From Poriferisodalis sp965204125 (GTDB taxonomy: Bacteria; Actinomycetota; Acidimicrobiia; Acidimicrobiales; Poriferisodalaceae), in assembly GCF_965204125.1 (NCBI RefSeq), contig NZ_OZ241968.1, forward strand, positions 682,001 through 746,000: a stretch of 64,000 nucleotides of DNA, given 5' to 3'. Below, piece after piece: positions 36,249-44,167 of this stretch (within the stretch, counting starts at the first letter, position 1; every line of letters begins with the position of its first letter). Under the pieces are notes generated by a model that saw nothing but the letters and a program-made list of their open reading frames with translations, made no database searches and was not told where the DNA came from. The translations under genes were made by a program, and so were the position numbers.

Positions 36249-37100
36249 CTACGCGGCGACGAGCGGGAACTTGTCGTTGTCGCCGGGATACTCGCCGGCG
36301 ATTGATGTCGTGTCGTCGTCGCCCACGATGGGATCGCACCCCGCATGGGGGTACCACAGCGCGTCGTCGCCGAGCCAGCGGGTGGACAGTGCCACGCGCC
36401 GGTGGTCGCCGGCATTGCCCGGCGAGCCGTGGATGATCCACGACGAGAAGAACAGCGCATCTCCGGGCTCGACGTCGAACCCGATGATGTCGTACGCGGC
36501 CCGGTCGGCCTCCACGTCGGGCATCTTCTCGCCCTCGAAATCAGCCATGAAGCCCTTCTTGCCGTCGAACGACTCGGGTGCGTAGTAGGCGTCCCAGCTA
36601 TGCGAGCCACGCACGAACTCGAGCGAGCTCTCGGCCACGGTCACCGGTGTCATCGCCACCCACGCCGAGCAGATCTGCTTGCCCAAGAAGGGCCAGTAGG
36701 GGATGTCCTGGTGCCACGGCGTGGGGTTGGCGGTCCGCGGTTCTTTGATGAGCAGGTGGTCGAAGTAGAAGCGGGCCGTATTCGAACCCATCAGCGCCGC
36801 GGCCATCTGCGCCATGCCCGAGTTGAAGACGAAATCACCGATGACCGGGTCGATCTCCCACCGGTACCGGCTCGTGAACAGCCGGTTCTCCGGCGCTCCT
36901 GGATTTGTGTCTGACACCCACTTGCCGGGCTCGCGCAACTGCTGGTCGGCCACGTCGAGCACCCGTTCGACCCACCCGTCCGACACCGCACGAGTCACCT
37001 TCACCACGCCGTCTGCCGCGAACACCGCCTTGTGCTCGTCGGTGATGCGCTCGGCGGCGTGCGAGCTGGCCTGGATCGGGTGGCCATATGGGCGGCTCAT
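36249..37100 (-). CDS. Phytanoyl-CoA dioxygenase (PhyH) family protein
   Basis: This 283-residue Fe(II)/2-oxoglutarate oxygenase has the metal ligands H130 and D132 (PWHQDIPYWPF) and H224 (WIIHGSPGN), with an Arg about 11-12 residues later for 2-oxoglutarate. PhyH relatives hydroxylate many small molecules, for example phytanoyl-CoA, ectoine and halogenated substrates. The specific substrate is unknown. A strong GAGGAGGAG site precedes the ATG. Confidence 0.87.
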   Translation of the reverse strand: MSRPYGHPIQASSHAAERITDEHKAVFAADGVVKVTRAVSDGWVERVLDVADQQLREPGKWVSDTNPGAPENRLFTSRYRWEIDPVIGDFVFNSGMAQMAAALMGSNTARFYFDHLLIKEPRTANPTPWHQDIPYWPFLGKQICSAWVAMTPVTVAESSLEFVRGSHSWDAYYAPESFDGKKGFMADFEGEKMPDVEADRAAYDIIGFDVEPGDALFFSSWIIHGSPGNAGDHRRVALSTRWLGDDALWYPHAGCDPIVGDDDTTSIAGEYPGDNDKFPLVAA

Positions 37101-37137
37101 GGCTCCTCCTCGACGAGAACGCCTGCGCTGGATGCGA

Positions 37138-38721
37138 CTAGGCAGCGTCTGCTGACGAATCCGATGCGAGAGAGTCTGCCAGCGCTTCGGCGTCGGTCTG
37201 CGCGCCGTCGGCAGTACGGGCGCTCACTGCCTCCAGCAGGCCGGCGATGCGGGCTGGACTGTGAGTGCGCTCGGGGGTCACGCCGAAGGCGTGGTGGGCA
37301 GGAATGAGATCGCCGAAGGGGCTCACCACGTTGACGTTGTCGCCCCCGATCAGGCCCGGATGCTCGACTCCGCAGGCATCGGCCAGCCTGAACAGCTCCT
37401 TGCGCAACCCGATGACGTAGTTCGCGAGCCGCACGCTCTTGAGCGTGGGGTCGAGGCCACGAGAGAGCCAGTTGTTCTGCGTCGCCACGCCGGTGGGGCA
37501 ATGGTCGGTGTGGCAGCGCTGCGCCTGGATGCAGCCGATCGCCATCATCGGCTCACGCGCCACACCGATCATGTCGACACCGATGTTGAACGCCAGCGCC
37601 GACGGGGCCGGAAAGCCGAGCTTGGCCGAGCCGATCATCACGATCTCGTCGGTCAGGCCAGCCTCGCCGAAGGCACGGTGCACGACCCCGAACGCCCGCC
37701 AGAACGGCAACGCCACGTGATCGGTGAACACCAGCGGCCCAGCACCCGTACCGCCCTCGGCGCCGTCCACCGTCACGAAATCGGGCCCCCTGCGAGTCTC
37801 GGCCATGTGCTGGGCCAACTCGGTCCAGAACGCCTCCTGGCCTACCGCTGATTTGATGCCCACCGGCAAACCGGTCGCAGCGGCCACTTCCTCTACGAAG
37901 TCCACCAGCTCGGCGACGCTGCCGAATGCGGAATGGCGGCTGGGGCTCACTACGTCTTTGCCGACCGGGACGCCGCGCGCCTCTGCTATCTCGGGGCTCA
38001 CCTTTGCCGCGGGCAGCAATCCCCCGACACCGGGCTTCGCCCCCTGGGACAGCTTCACTTCGATGGAGCGAACCGGCGCCCCCTCGACGGTCTGCAGCAG
38101 GCGGTCCATCGAGAAAGTGCCGTCGGGGTTCCTGCACCCGAAGTAGCCGGTTCCCATCTGGAAGACCAGGTCGCCGCCGCTGCGGTGGTACTTCGAGATG
38201 CCGCCCTCGCCCGTGTTGTGCATGCAGCCAGCCATCTTCGCCCCACGGTTGAGCGCCTCGATCGCCGTGCCGGACAGCGAGCCGAAGCTCATTGCCGAGA
38301 CGTTCACAATCGAAGCCGGGCGGAACGCCTTGGCCCGGCCGCTCCACGCGCCCATGACCTTGCCGCACGGCAGCGGGGCATCGGCTGGCACGGTGCGGCC
38401 CAGCGGGAACGGACTGTGACGGAACGTGATGTGACCGGGCTTGTCGATCTCGTCATCGGTGCCGAAGCCGAAGTACGTGTTCTGCTCTTTGGCTGTCGAG
38501 TACACCCAGCGTCGCTCGTCACGGTTGAACGGCCGCTCTTCCTCGTTGTGGGCGACGATGTACTGGCGCAGCTCCGGGCCGATCTTCTCCAGCAGGAATC
38601 GGAGATGGCCGATGACCGGGTACGTGCGCAGGATCGAGTGCCGCTTCTGAATGCTGTCGTGAATGAAGGTCAGCACCAGAAGCGCCCCGATGACGATCAG
38701 CCCCCACAGCCACCACGGCAC
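37138..38721 (-). CDS. Membrane-anchored FMN glutamate-synthase-like protein
   Basis: This 527-residue protein starts with one transmembrane helix (PWWLWGLIVIGALLVLTFIH). It continues as the FMN and [3Fe-4S] synthase domain of glutamate synthase (NVSAMSFGSLSGTAIEALNR, GEGGISKYH, VDGAEGGTGAGP, and cysteines in CIQAQRCHTDHCPTGVATQ). The glutaminase domain is absent. Such stand-alone proteins are annotated as glutamate-synthase-like or N-methylglutamate-synthase-like. The anchor suggests it works at the membrane. The GTG is 6 nt after a TAGGTT element. Confidence 0.87.
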   Translation of the reverse strand: MPWWLWGLIVIGALLVLTFIHDSIQKRHSILRTYPVIGHLRFLLEKIGPELRQYIVAHNEEERPFNRDERRWVYSTAKEQNTYFGFGTDDEIDKPGHITFRHSPFPLGRTVPADAPLPCGKVMGAWSGRAKAFRPASIVNVSAMSFGSLSGTAIEALNRGAKMAGCMHNTGEGGISKYHRSGGDLVFQMGTGYFGCRNPDGTFSMDRLLQTVEGAPVRSIEVKLSQGAKPGVGGLLPAAKVSPEIAEARGVPVGKDVVSPSRHSAFGSVAELVDFVEEVAAATGLPVGIKSAVGQEAFWTELAQHMAETRRGPDFVTVDGAEGGTGAGPLVFTDHVALPFWRAFGVVHRAFGEAGLTDEIVMIGSAKLGFPAPSALAFNIGVDMIGVAREPMMAIGCIQAQRCHTDHCPTGVATQNNWLSRGLDPTLKSVRLANYVIGLRKELFRLADACGVEHPGLIGGDNVNVVSPFGDLIPAHHAFGVTPERTHSPARIAGLLEAVSARTADGAQTDAEALADSLASDSSADAA

Positions 38722-38727
38722 GACCCG

Positions 38728-38733
38728 AACCTA
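38728..38733 (-). promoter_or_regulatory. -10 element TAGGTT, leaderless
   Basis: TAGGTT followed by CGG lies 6 nt before the GTG of the glutamate-synthase-like gene. The divergent gene has its own element only 27 bp away. Confidence 0.55.
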
Positions 38734-38759
38734 CCGCGGCCTGGTCGGGCAGAGATTCC

Positions 38760-38765
38760 TATGCT
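38760..38765 (+). promoter_or_regulatory. -10 element TATGCT, leaderless
   Basis: TATGCT lies 6 nt before the GTG of the sucrase-ferredoxin-like gene, with no ribosome-binding site. It fixes the GTG at 38772 as the start. Confidence 0.5.
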
Positions 38766-38771
38766 GGCCCG

Positions 38772-39866
38772 GTGGCATCGGTACCCGACGCAGCGGCGCT
38801 CACACCTGCGCCGCCCGGCTCTCCAGCGATGCCGCCGCTCGAGGCCGACGTGCTGGCGTTGCTGCCCGCCGCCGAGGACGCACCGCGATGCTCGGCGCAC
38901 GCGGCTGCCATCGGCACCGATCCCGGCGGCACCGCAATCTCCGCCGATGCCGTGGCACTGGTGGAAACGCCGCTGCCCTGGCCGAAGCCGGTGTTCGCGA
39001 GCGGCTTGCTCGAGGGCTTCACGCCCGTGATGGAGCTGAACGCAGGACTGACCCGAGTGCTGGCCGTGGTACCGCCGCACGAGCGCGGTGCGCACGACAA
39101 GGTTCCTGTCGTGCTGCACTGGCGTGCCGGAGCGGGCACGCGATCGGCGTACTTCGACGCCGACGGCCCCGAAGGACTCCGCCAGCTCTTCGCCCATCTT
39201 GGGGACCAATCGCCTGCAGACCCGGTACCGAACGGGGCAGCGTTCGCTTCGGTTGGCTACGCCGAGAACGAGCGGGCCGTACTCATCTGCACTCAAGGCA
39301 GCCATGACGTGTGCTGCGGCAGCGAGGGCACACGTCTGGCGGCCGACTTCGAAGCCGTGTTGCGCGCCTACCGCGATGCAGACGTCAACGAGCCCTACGC
39401 CGGTGCTCCCACGGCAGGCGGACGGGTGGCCGTGTACCGCGTCAGCCACACCGGAGGCCACCGATTCGCTCCGACGGCGATGACGCTGCCCGACGGCCGC
39501 ATGTGGGCCGGCATCGAAGCAGGCGAGATCGCCACGATCTTGGACCAAACCGCCGACGCAACTGCCATGGCATCGCGCTGCCGGGGATGGTGGGGTGCGC
39601 CGACAGGGCCCGCACAGGTGGCCGAGCGTGCGGTATTCGCACAGGTCGGCTGGCCGCTCGAGCACATAGCTCGCCAGGTCCGCTTTCGGCCTTCGGGAAC
39701 CGGCTGGGACGTCGATGTCGTGGCGGCTGAGGCTGAACGAGCATGGAGGGTGTCGGTGGAGGCCGGCCGGACCGTACCGACCATCGCGTGCCGGGCGCTC
39801 GGCGGTCTCCCCGCCAAGCCCGCGACAGAATTCACAGTCACCGATATCTGGGAGACATCGAAATGA
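38772..39866 (+). CDS. Sucrase/ferredoxin-like protein
   Basis: This 364-residue protein matches the Suc_Fer-like family: ICTQGSHDVCCGSEGTRLA carries Cys and His residues of a thioredoxin-like ferredoxin fold, followed by YRVSHTGGHRFAPTAMTLPD. The family probably binds a [2Fe-2S] cluster; its role is unknown. The Ala/Pro-rich first 35 residues are likely disordered. It overlaps the next gene as ATGA and so shares its transcript. Confidence 0.82.
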   Translation: MASVPDAAALTPAPPGSPAMPPLEADVLALLPAAEDAPRCSAHAAAIGTDPGGTAISADAVALVETPLPWPKPVFASGLLEGFTPVMELNAGLTRVLAVVPPHERGAHDKVPVVLHWRAGAGTRSAYFDADGPEGLRQLFAHLGDQSPADPVPNGAAFASVGYAENERAVLICTQGSHDVCCGSEGTRLAADFEAVLRAYRDADVNEPYAGAPTAGGRVAVYRVSHTGGHRFAPTAMTLPDGRMWAGIEAGEIATILDQTADATAMASRCRGWWGAPTGPAQVAERAVFAQVGWPLEHIARQVRFRPSGTGWDVDVVAAEAERAWRVSVEAGRTVPTIACRALGGLPAKPATEFTVTDIWETSK

Positions 39867-41086
39867 CATCACCGCTGGAGGGCATCCGCGTCGTCGAGTT
39901 CGCCAATTTCGCTGCCGCGCCGTCGGCCGTGGCGATCATGGCCGACCTCGGGGCGGAGGTGATCAAGGTGGAAGCCATCGGCGGCGACCCGATTCGCGGG
40001 CTGATGAAGCAGGCCAAGGTGCCCGAGGGTGCACACAACCCCGACGTTGCCTTCCAGTTCATCAACCGCGGCAAGCAATCGATCCAGCTCAATCTGGAAG
40101 ACCCCGACGGCTCAGCGATTGCGCGGCGCCTGGTAGCGGCTTCCGATGTCGTAGTCATGAACCTGCTGCCCGAGCGCCGTGATCGCTTCGGCCTGGGCAC
40201 CGACGACCTGCTGGCGCTGAAGCCCGACCTGGTCATCGGCGTGCTGTCGGGCTACGGCGAAGTGGGAGACGAGATCGACCGGCCGGGCTACGACGTGACG
40301 GCCTTCTTCTCGCGATCAGGCTTGTACGGCGCCTCGACGCCTCCCGGAGGCGCCCCGCCGCACGCCCGGCCAGGCCAAGGCGACCACACCACGAGCCTGG
40401 CCTTCTTCGGCGCGATCATGGCCGGGCTGCGGGCCCGGGATGTGACCGGCGAGGGACAGATCGTGGAGTCCTCGCTGCTGCGGACGGCGACATGGACCAT
40501 CGCCATCGACATGGCCACTTCGCTGGTGGACGGTCGCCCCAACACGGAGCGTCCTCGCGAGAGCGGCCTGTCGCCCATGCTCGAAGCCTTCGAGTGCGCC
40601 GACGGGCGCTGGCTGCACTTCACAATGCCCGACACCGGCGACGCGTGGGAGCGCTTCTGCAAAGCCATCGAGCGCGAGGACCTGCTGTCCAATCCCGACT
40701 ACCAGACCGGACGGCAGCGCTTTCGGTCAATGCGCGCGCTGCTTGCCGACATCGACGACACCCTCAAGTCACAGCCGTCCGAATACTGGATGCCTCGGCT
40801 GGATGAGCACCGCTGCATCTGGGCGCCGATCAACGACACGGCGCAAGCAGCGCAGGATCCGCAGGTGCGCGCAACCGGCGCCTTCGAGACCATTCACCAC
40901 CCCGAGGCCGGCGACTTCGAGACGATCGCCGCGCCGTTCCGCATGCACAACTCCCCCGACGTGGGCGTGCGCGGCCCCGCGCCACGAGCCGGTGAGCACA
41001 CCGCCGCCCTGCTGGGCGACCTGCTCGGCCTCGACGAGAGCGAGATCACCAACCTGGCCGAACGCGGCGTTATCGCGTCGGACTGA
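39863..41086 (+). CDS. CaiB/BaiF family CoA-transferase
   Basis: This 407-residue single-domain CoA-transferase begins with the family signature LEGIRVVEFANFAAAPSA. At the position of the catalytic Asp the segment reads GEGQIVESS, which puts Glu202 where Asp is normal. The acyl-anhydride chemistry could still work with Glu, or the specificity may have changed. The ATG overlaps the stop of the sucrase-ferredoxin-like gene. Confidence 0.87.
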   Translation: MTSPLEGIRVVEFANFAAAPSAVAIMADLGAEVIKVEAIGGDPIRGLMKQAKVPEGAHNPDVAFQFINRGKQSIQLNLEDPDGSAIARRLVAASDVVVMNLLPERRDRFGLGTDDLLALKPDLVIGVLSGYGEVGDEIDRPGYDVTAFFSRSGLYGASTPPGGAPPHARPGQGDHTTSLAFFGAIMAGLRARDVTGEGQIVESSLLRTATWTIAIDMATSLVDGRPNTERPRESGLSPMLEAFECADGRWLHFTMPDTGDAWERFCKAIEREDLLSNPDYQTGRQRFRSMRALLADIDDTLKSQPSEYWMPRLDEHRCIWAPINDTAQAAQDPQVRATGAFETIHHPEAGDFETIAAPFRMHNSPDVGVRGPAPRAGEHTAALLGDLLGLDESEITNLAERGVIASD

Positions 41087-41112
41087 ACGCCTCTCGACGA
41101 TTCGCCGGTAGT

Positions 41113-41138
41113 CGACAGCCGGTCGACCGGCGCTGTCG
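41113..41138. terminator. Candidate bidirectional terminator hairpin
   Basis: CGACAG / CTGTCG arms enclose a CCGG-TCGA-CCGG hairpin with a 2-nt bulge, which gives about 10 bp of stem between the convergent CoA-transferase and shikimate kinase genes. It also contains the perfect palindrome GCCGGTCGACCGGC. No T-tract is present. Confidence 0.5.
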
Positions 41139-41142
41139 CAGG

Positions 41143-41664
41143 TCAGTCTTCGAGGCGGTCGATGATGTCTGTTGCTATGTCCTGCGGTGAGCGGCCCGCC
41201 GTGTGGACCTGCTCGAATTGCCCGTATCCCGCTGCCCGTTCGTTCAGGAGGCGGGCTACTGCGGACGCTGGATCGTCGCCTGCAAGCAGCGGCCGTACCG
41301 GGCCATCGACGTCGGCTCTCAGGCGGCGGACGATCTCGTCAGCACTAGCGGCAAGGCAGAAGACGCGACCCGTGGCGGTCAGCGCATCGGCATTTGCCGG
41401 ATCGAGCAGCATCCGGCCGCCGGTGGCGATGACGTGGTGCCGGCTGCGGGCGACATCAGCGGCCGTCTCGCGCTCAAGTGCTCGAAAAGCGTCCTCGCCC
41501 TGCTCGGCAAAGATGACGTCGATCGGTCCGTGCCGAACCACGATCACGTCGTCGGTGTCGACGAATGTCCAGCCGAGGTCACGCGCGACCAACCGGCCCA
41601 CGGTGGTTTTTCCTGTCCCCATGAACCCCGTCAGCACCACGTTGAGCTCGGGCGAGCAAGTCAC
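41143..41664 (-). CDS. aroK: Shikimate kinase
   Basis: This 173-residue P-loop kinase has Walker A GFMGTGKTT (13-21), the shikimate-binding D-T-D in FVDTDDVI, FRALERE with the substrate Arg, and ATGGRMLL. It phosphorylates shikimate in the chorismate pathway. The C-terminal LID region (GPVRPLLAG) is present. It stands alone, without aroB or aroC nearby, which is unusual for actinobacteria. A paralogous small-molecule kinase is an alternative. Confidence 0.82.
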   Translation of the reverse strand: MTCSPELNVVLTGFMGTGKTTVGRLVARDLGWTFVDTDDVIVVRHGPIDVIFAEQGEDAFRALERETAADVARSRHHVIATGGRMLLDPANADALTATGRVFCLAASADEIVRRLRADVDGPVRPLLAGDDPASAVARLLNERAAGYGQFEQVHTAGRSPQDIATDIIDRLED

Positions 41665-41670
41665 AGGATC

Positions 41671-41676
41671 ACGCTA
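41671..41676 (-). promoter_or_regulatory. -10 element TAGCGT, leaderless
   Basis: TAGCGT lies 6 nt before the GTG of the shikimate kinase gene, with no ribosome-binding site. Confidence 0.5.
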
Positions 41677-41826
41677 GGACGCCGAGCCGGCAGCGCGAAC
41701 ATTGCGGAAACATCGGCCAACGATGCCGCGACATCGCTTGATCCTTCTCGCGGTCGCCGCTTACCTACGACGCTGAGCCGGATGCCGCGCGGCGGCAGCT
41801 GCCCGGCCGTACACCCAGGAGCACCC

Positions 41827-42531
41827 ATGTCCACGAACTCGACATCGGACGGCGCTGCACCGCGCAACTTCGCCGCCAGTGATCACGAGATCGGCCTGCC
41901 GGAGTTCACCACCGAGCAGCTGCTGCTGATCAAGCAGGGTTCGGCTCGGCTGCGCGACGAGTTCGATGGCGTCTTCAATGCCGAGACCATCGAGCGCTAC
42001 ATGCTCGACTCACGCACGAAGCTCAAGGCCGGGGCGAGGCTGCTGGACTGGCTGCCGCTGCTGATCGAACGCTTCACCCGCGACCGCTTGCGAGCGCTCA
42101 AGCGTCTCGAAGTCGGCTCGCTCGACGTACCCGCGGTGCTGTTCCTGTGCACGCACAACGCGGGGCGCTCCCAGATGGCGGCCGGCTGGCTCCGGCGCCT
42201 TGCGGGCAGCCGCGTCGACGTGTTCTCCGGCGGTTCGGATCCCGGGCTTGAGACCAACGCCGCCGTTATCGAGGCCATGGGCGAGATCGGCATCGACATC
42301 ACCGGTGAGTACCCCAAGCCGTGGACCGATGAGATTGCCCGGGCGGCCGACGTGATCGTCACCATGGGATGCGGCGACGCCTGCCCCATCTTTCCGGGCA
42401 AGCGCTACGAGGACTGGGAACTCACTGACCCGGCAGGCCAAGCGATTGAGGTTGTGCGGGAGGTACGTGACGACATCGGCCAGCGCGTCGGCGCGCTCTT
42501 GGCCACGCTCAATATCTCCGCGGCGGCCTAG
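41827..42531 (+). CDS. arsC: Arsenate reductase, thioredoxin-coupled type, with N-terminal helical domain
   Basis: Residues 100-234 of this 234-residue protein are a low-molecular-weight phosphatase-like arsenate reductase, with P-loop CTHNAGRSQMA (C108) and the two resolving cysteines in MGCGDACP (C182, C186). Residues 25-97 form a helical domain found in similar actinobacterial proteins (TTEQLLLIKQGSARLRDEF). It reduces arsenate to arsenite with thioredoxin. No arsR, acr3 or arsB gene is adjacent. The ATG at 41827 follows an AGGAG site. Confidence 0.87.
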   Translation: MSTNSTSDGAAPRNFAASDHEIGLPEFTTEQLLLIKQGSARLRDEFDGVFNAETIERYMLDSRTKLKAGARLLDWLPLLIERFTRDRLRALKRLEVGSLDVPAVLFLCTHNAGRSQMAAGWLRRLAGSRVDVFSGGSDPGLETNAAVIEAMGEIGIDITGEYPKPWTDEIARAADVIVTMGCGDACPIFPGKRYEDWELTDPAGQAIEVVREVRDDIGQRVGALLATLNISAAA

Positions 42532-42583
42532 TCGCTGCGCTCACGGCCGCTCGGGCCACGGCTTCGCCATTCGGCTCAGCCCC

Positions 42584-44167
42584 TTAGGAGGCGACTGCAG
42601 TAGTCGAAGGGCCTTGGGACGGCAGGCCGATCGGGAAGGCGTCCCGGACAGCGGCGTCGACCGCAGGGCTGATATGCGACGGCCAGTGGCTCTCGAGCGT
42701 GGCCACCACATGGTCGTGGGCCACATCGTGCGCGGCCCGGCTGCCCGCCTCGGTCCAGTCCTCGGGAGTGTCCCGGTTGGACACCAGCGGGTAGAGGTAC
42801 TCGGTTTCCATGAGCTCGAGCGTCTGCGGCGAGCCCAGAAAGTGGCCCGGCCCGGCGATGACTTCGCCGATGAGCTCTGCCGACAACGTGTCGGCGTTCA
42901 CCTCGATGCCGCGCACGGTGCGGTTGATGGCGCCGAGCATGTCGTTGTCGATCACCAGCGCCTCGTACGAGCACGCCAGCAGACTCGCCAGCATCCCTGC
43001 CGACTCATAGACGATGTTCGCTCCCGCATGGCCGGCCAGCCCGACGTTCAGGCCCTTCTCATAGCCGGCTTGGGCGTCGTTCACCTTGGAATCGGTCATG
43101 CCCGCGGCCACGCCGGTGGGCAGCCCGAGCCAGTGGCCGACTTCGGCCGCTGCGGCGTTGAGGATTCCCTCCTCGCCCGATCCCCCGCTCATGGCACCCG
43201 TGCGCAGGTCCGACACGAACGGCCACAGGCCCAGCAGGCAGGGATGGCCCGGCGACAGCAGGTTCACGAAGGTCAACCCCCCGAGGCACTCGGCCACCGC
43301 CTGCGCCAGAGCGCCAGCGAGCGCCGCAGGCGCAGTGGCACCGGCCTGCAGCGCCGACAGCAGGTTGATGGGCATGCCGGTGCGCACCTGCGCGACGAGG
43401 CACCTCGCCGAGTCGTAGGCAAAGCGCAGCGGTGGCACGACGAACGTGTTGTTGGCCGCGATGAAGGGGCGCTTCGCGAACTCGCCCTCGCCTCCCAGCA
43501 CGAGGTCGAACATCTCGACCGACTCGTACACCCACTCCGGCTCGAACCACGACGATCCGCCCGGCTTGGTGGTGCTGCACATCACTGCGTATGCAGTGGT
43601 CATGTCGAGGTCACGGGTCTCGACCATGTCGCGTGCCACCACCGTGCGCACGTAGAAGTGCAGGTTGTCGAGCGTGTCGACCAAGCGGCCGCAGTCGTAC
43701 ACGTCCTGCGCGAGCGAATCGCGGAACGTGCTGGTCTCGTGGTCGTACATCATCACCGCGGCGCCTGACGTGCCGAAATAGACGTGCTCGCCACCCACGT
43801 GCACCGATTGGTCGTCGTCGAAGCCGTGCCAGATCCACTCCTTGGCCGCCGTCTCGATGGCGCGTTCCACGACACCGCGAGGCAGGTGAATGCGTCCGTT
43901 GTCGTCGACCCACCCGCCCACAGGCGTCGCCGCCTCGACGAACTCGTCGAGGGGATCGCCCATGCCGACGTCTTCGAGCAGCCCGAGTGCGGTGTCGTAC
44001 ACCTGCTGCATGTCGCTCTCGGTCAGCGGTTTGAATCGACCCGCGGGCAGGCCGGGGCGAACTGGCCTGCGATCGCGCTCAGGTGCTGCTTCGCGGACGG
44101 CGATGCGGCCGGCGCGGCCGCCGCCGCGGCGCCGGCGGGGTGCCTCGCCGGTGTCGGTCTCGCTCAT
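42584..44167 (-). CDS. Trimethylamine methyltransferase (MttB) family protein
   Basis: This 527-residue protein has a basic, disordered start (1-45) and then the MttB-like TIM-barrel methyltransferase domain (PLTESDMQQVYDTALGLLED, YFGTSGAAVMMYD, GGSGEEGILNAAAAEVGH). It has no in-frame TAG, so it is a non-pyrrolysine member. Such members demethylate quaternary amines, for example glycine betaine, to a corrinoid protein. No corrinoid protein gene is seen in the window. The ATG overlaps the stop of the adjacent dehydrogenase gene (ATGA). Confidence 0.85.
   Translation of the reverse strand: MSETDTGEAPRRRRGGGRAGRIAVREAAPERDRRPVRPGLPAGRFKPLTESDMQQVYDTALGLLEDVGMGDPLDEFVEAATPVGGWVDDNGRIHLPRGVVERAIETAAKEWIWHGFDDDQSVHVGGEHVYFGTSGAAVMMYDHETSTFRDSLAQDVYDCGRLVDTLDNLHFYVRTVVARDMVETRDLDMTTAYAVMCSTTKPGGSSWFEPEWVYESVEMFDLVLGGEGEFAKRPFIAANNTFVVPPLRFAYDSARCLVAQVRTGMPINLLSALQAGATAPAALAGALAQAVAECLGGLTFVNLLSPGHPCLLGLWPFVSDLRTGAMSGGSGEEGILNAAAAEVGHWLGLPTGVAAGMTDSKVNDAQAGYEKGLNVGLAGHAGANIVYESAGMLASLLACSYEALVIDNDMLGAINRTVRGIEVNADTLSAELIGEVIAGPGHFLGSPQTLELMETEYLYPLVSNRDTPEDWTEAGSRAAHDVAHDHVVATLESHWPSHISPAVDAAVRDAFPIGLPSQGPSTTAVAS

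Noticed and set aside
41143..41664. Start of an aromatic amino-acid operon
   Set aside because: Only shikimate kinase is present. Neighbours on both sides are unrelated (CoA-transferase, arsenate reductase).
42584..44167. Possible pyrrolysine-containing methyltransferase
   Set aside because: The frame runs through without an in-frame TAG, so it is a non-pyrrolysine member of the family.
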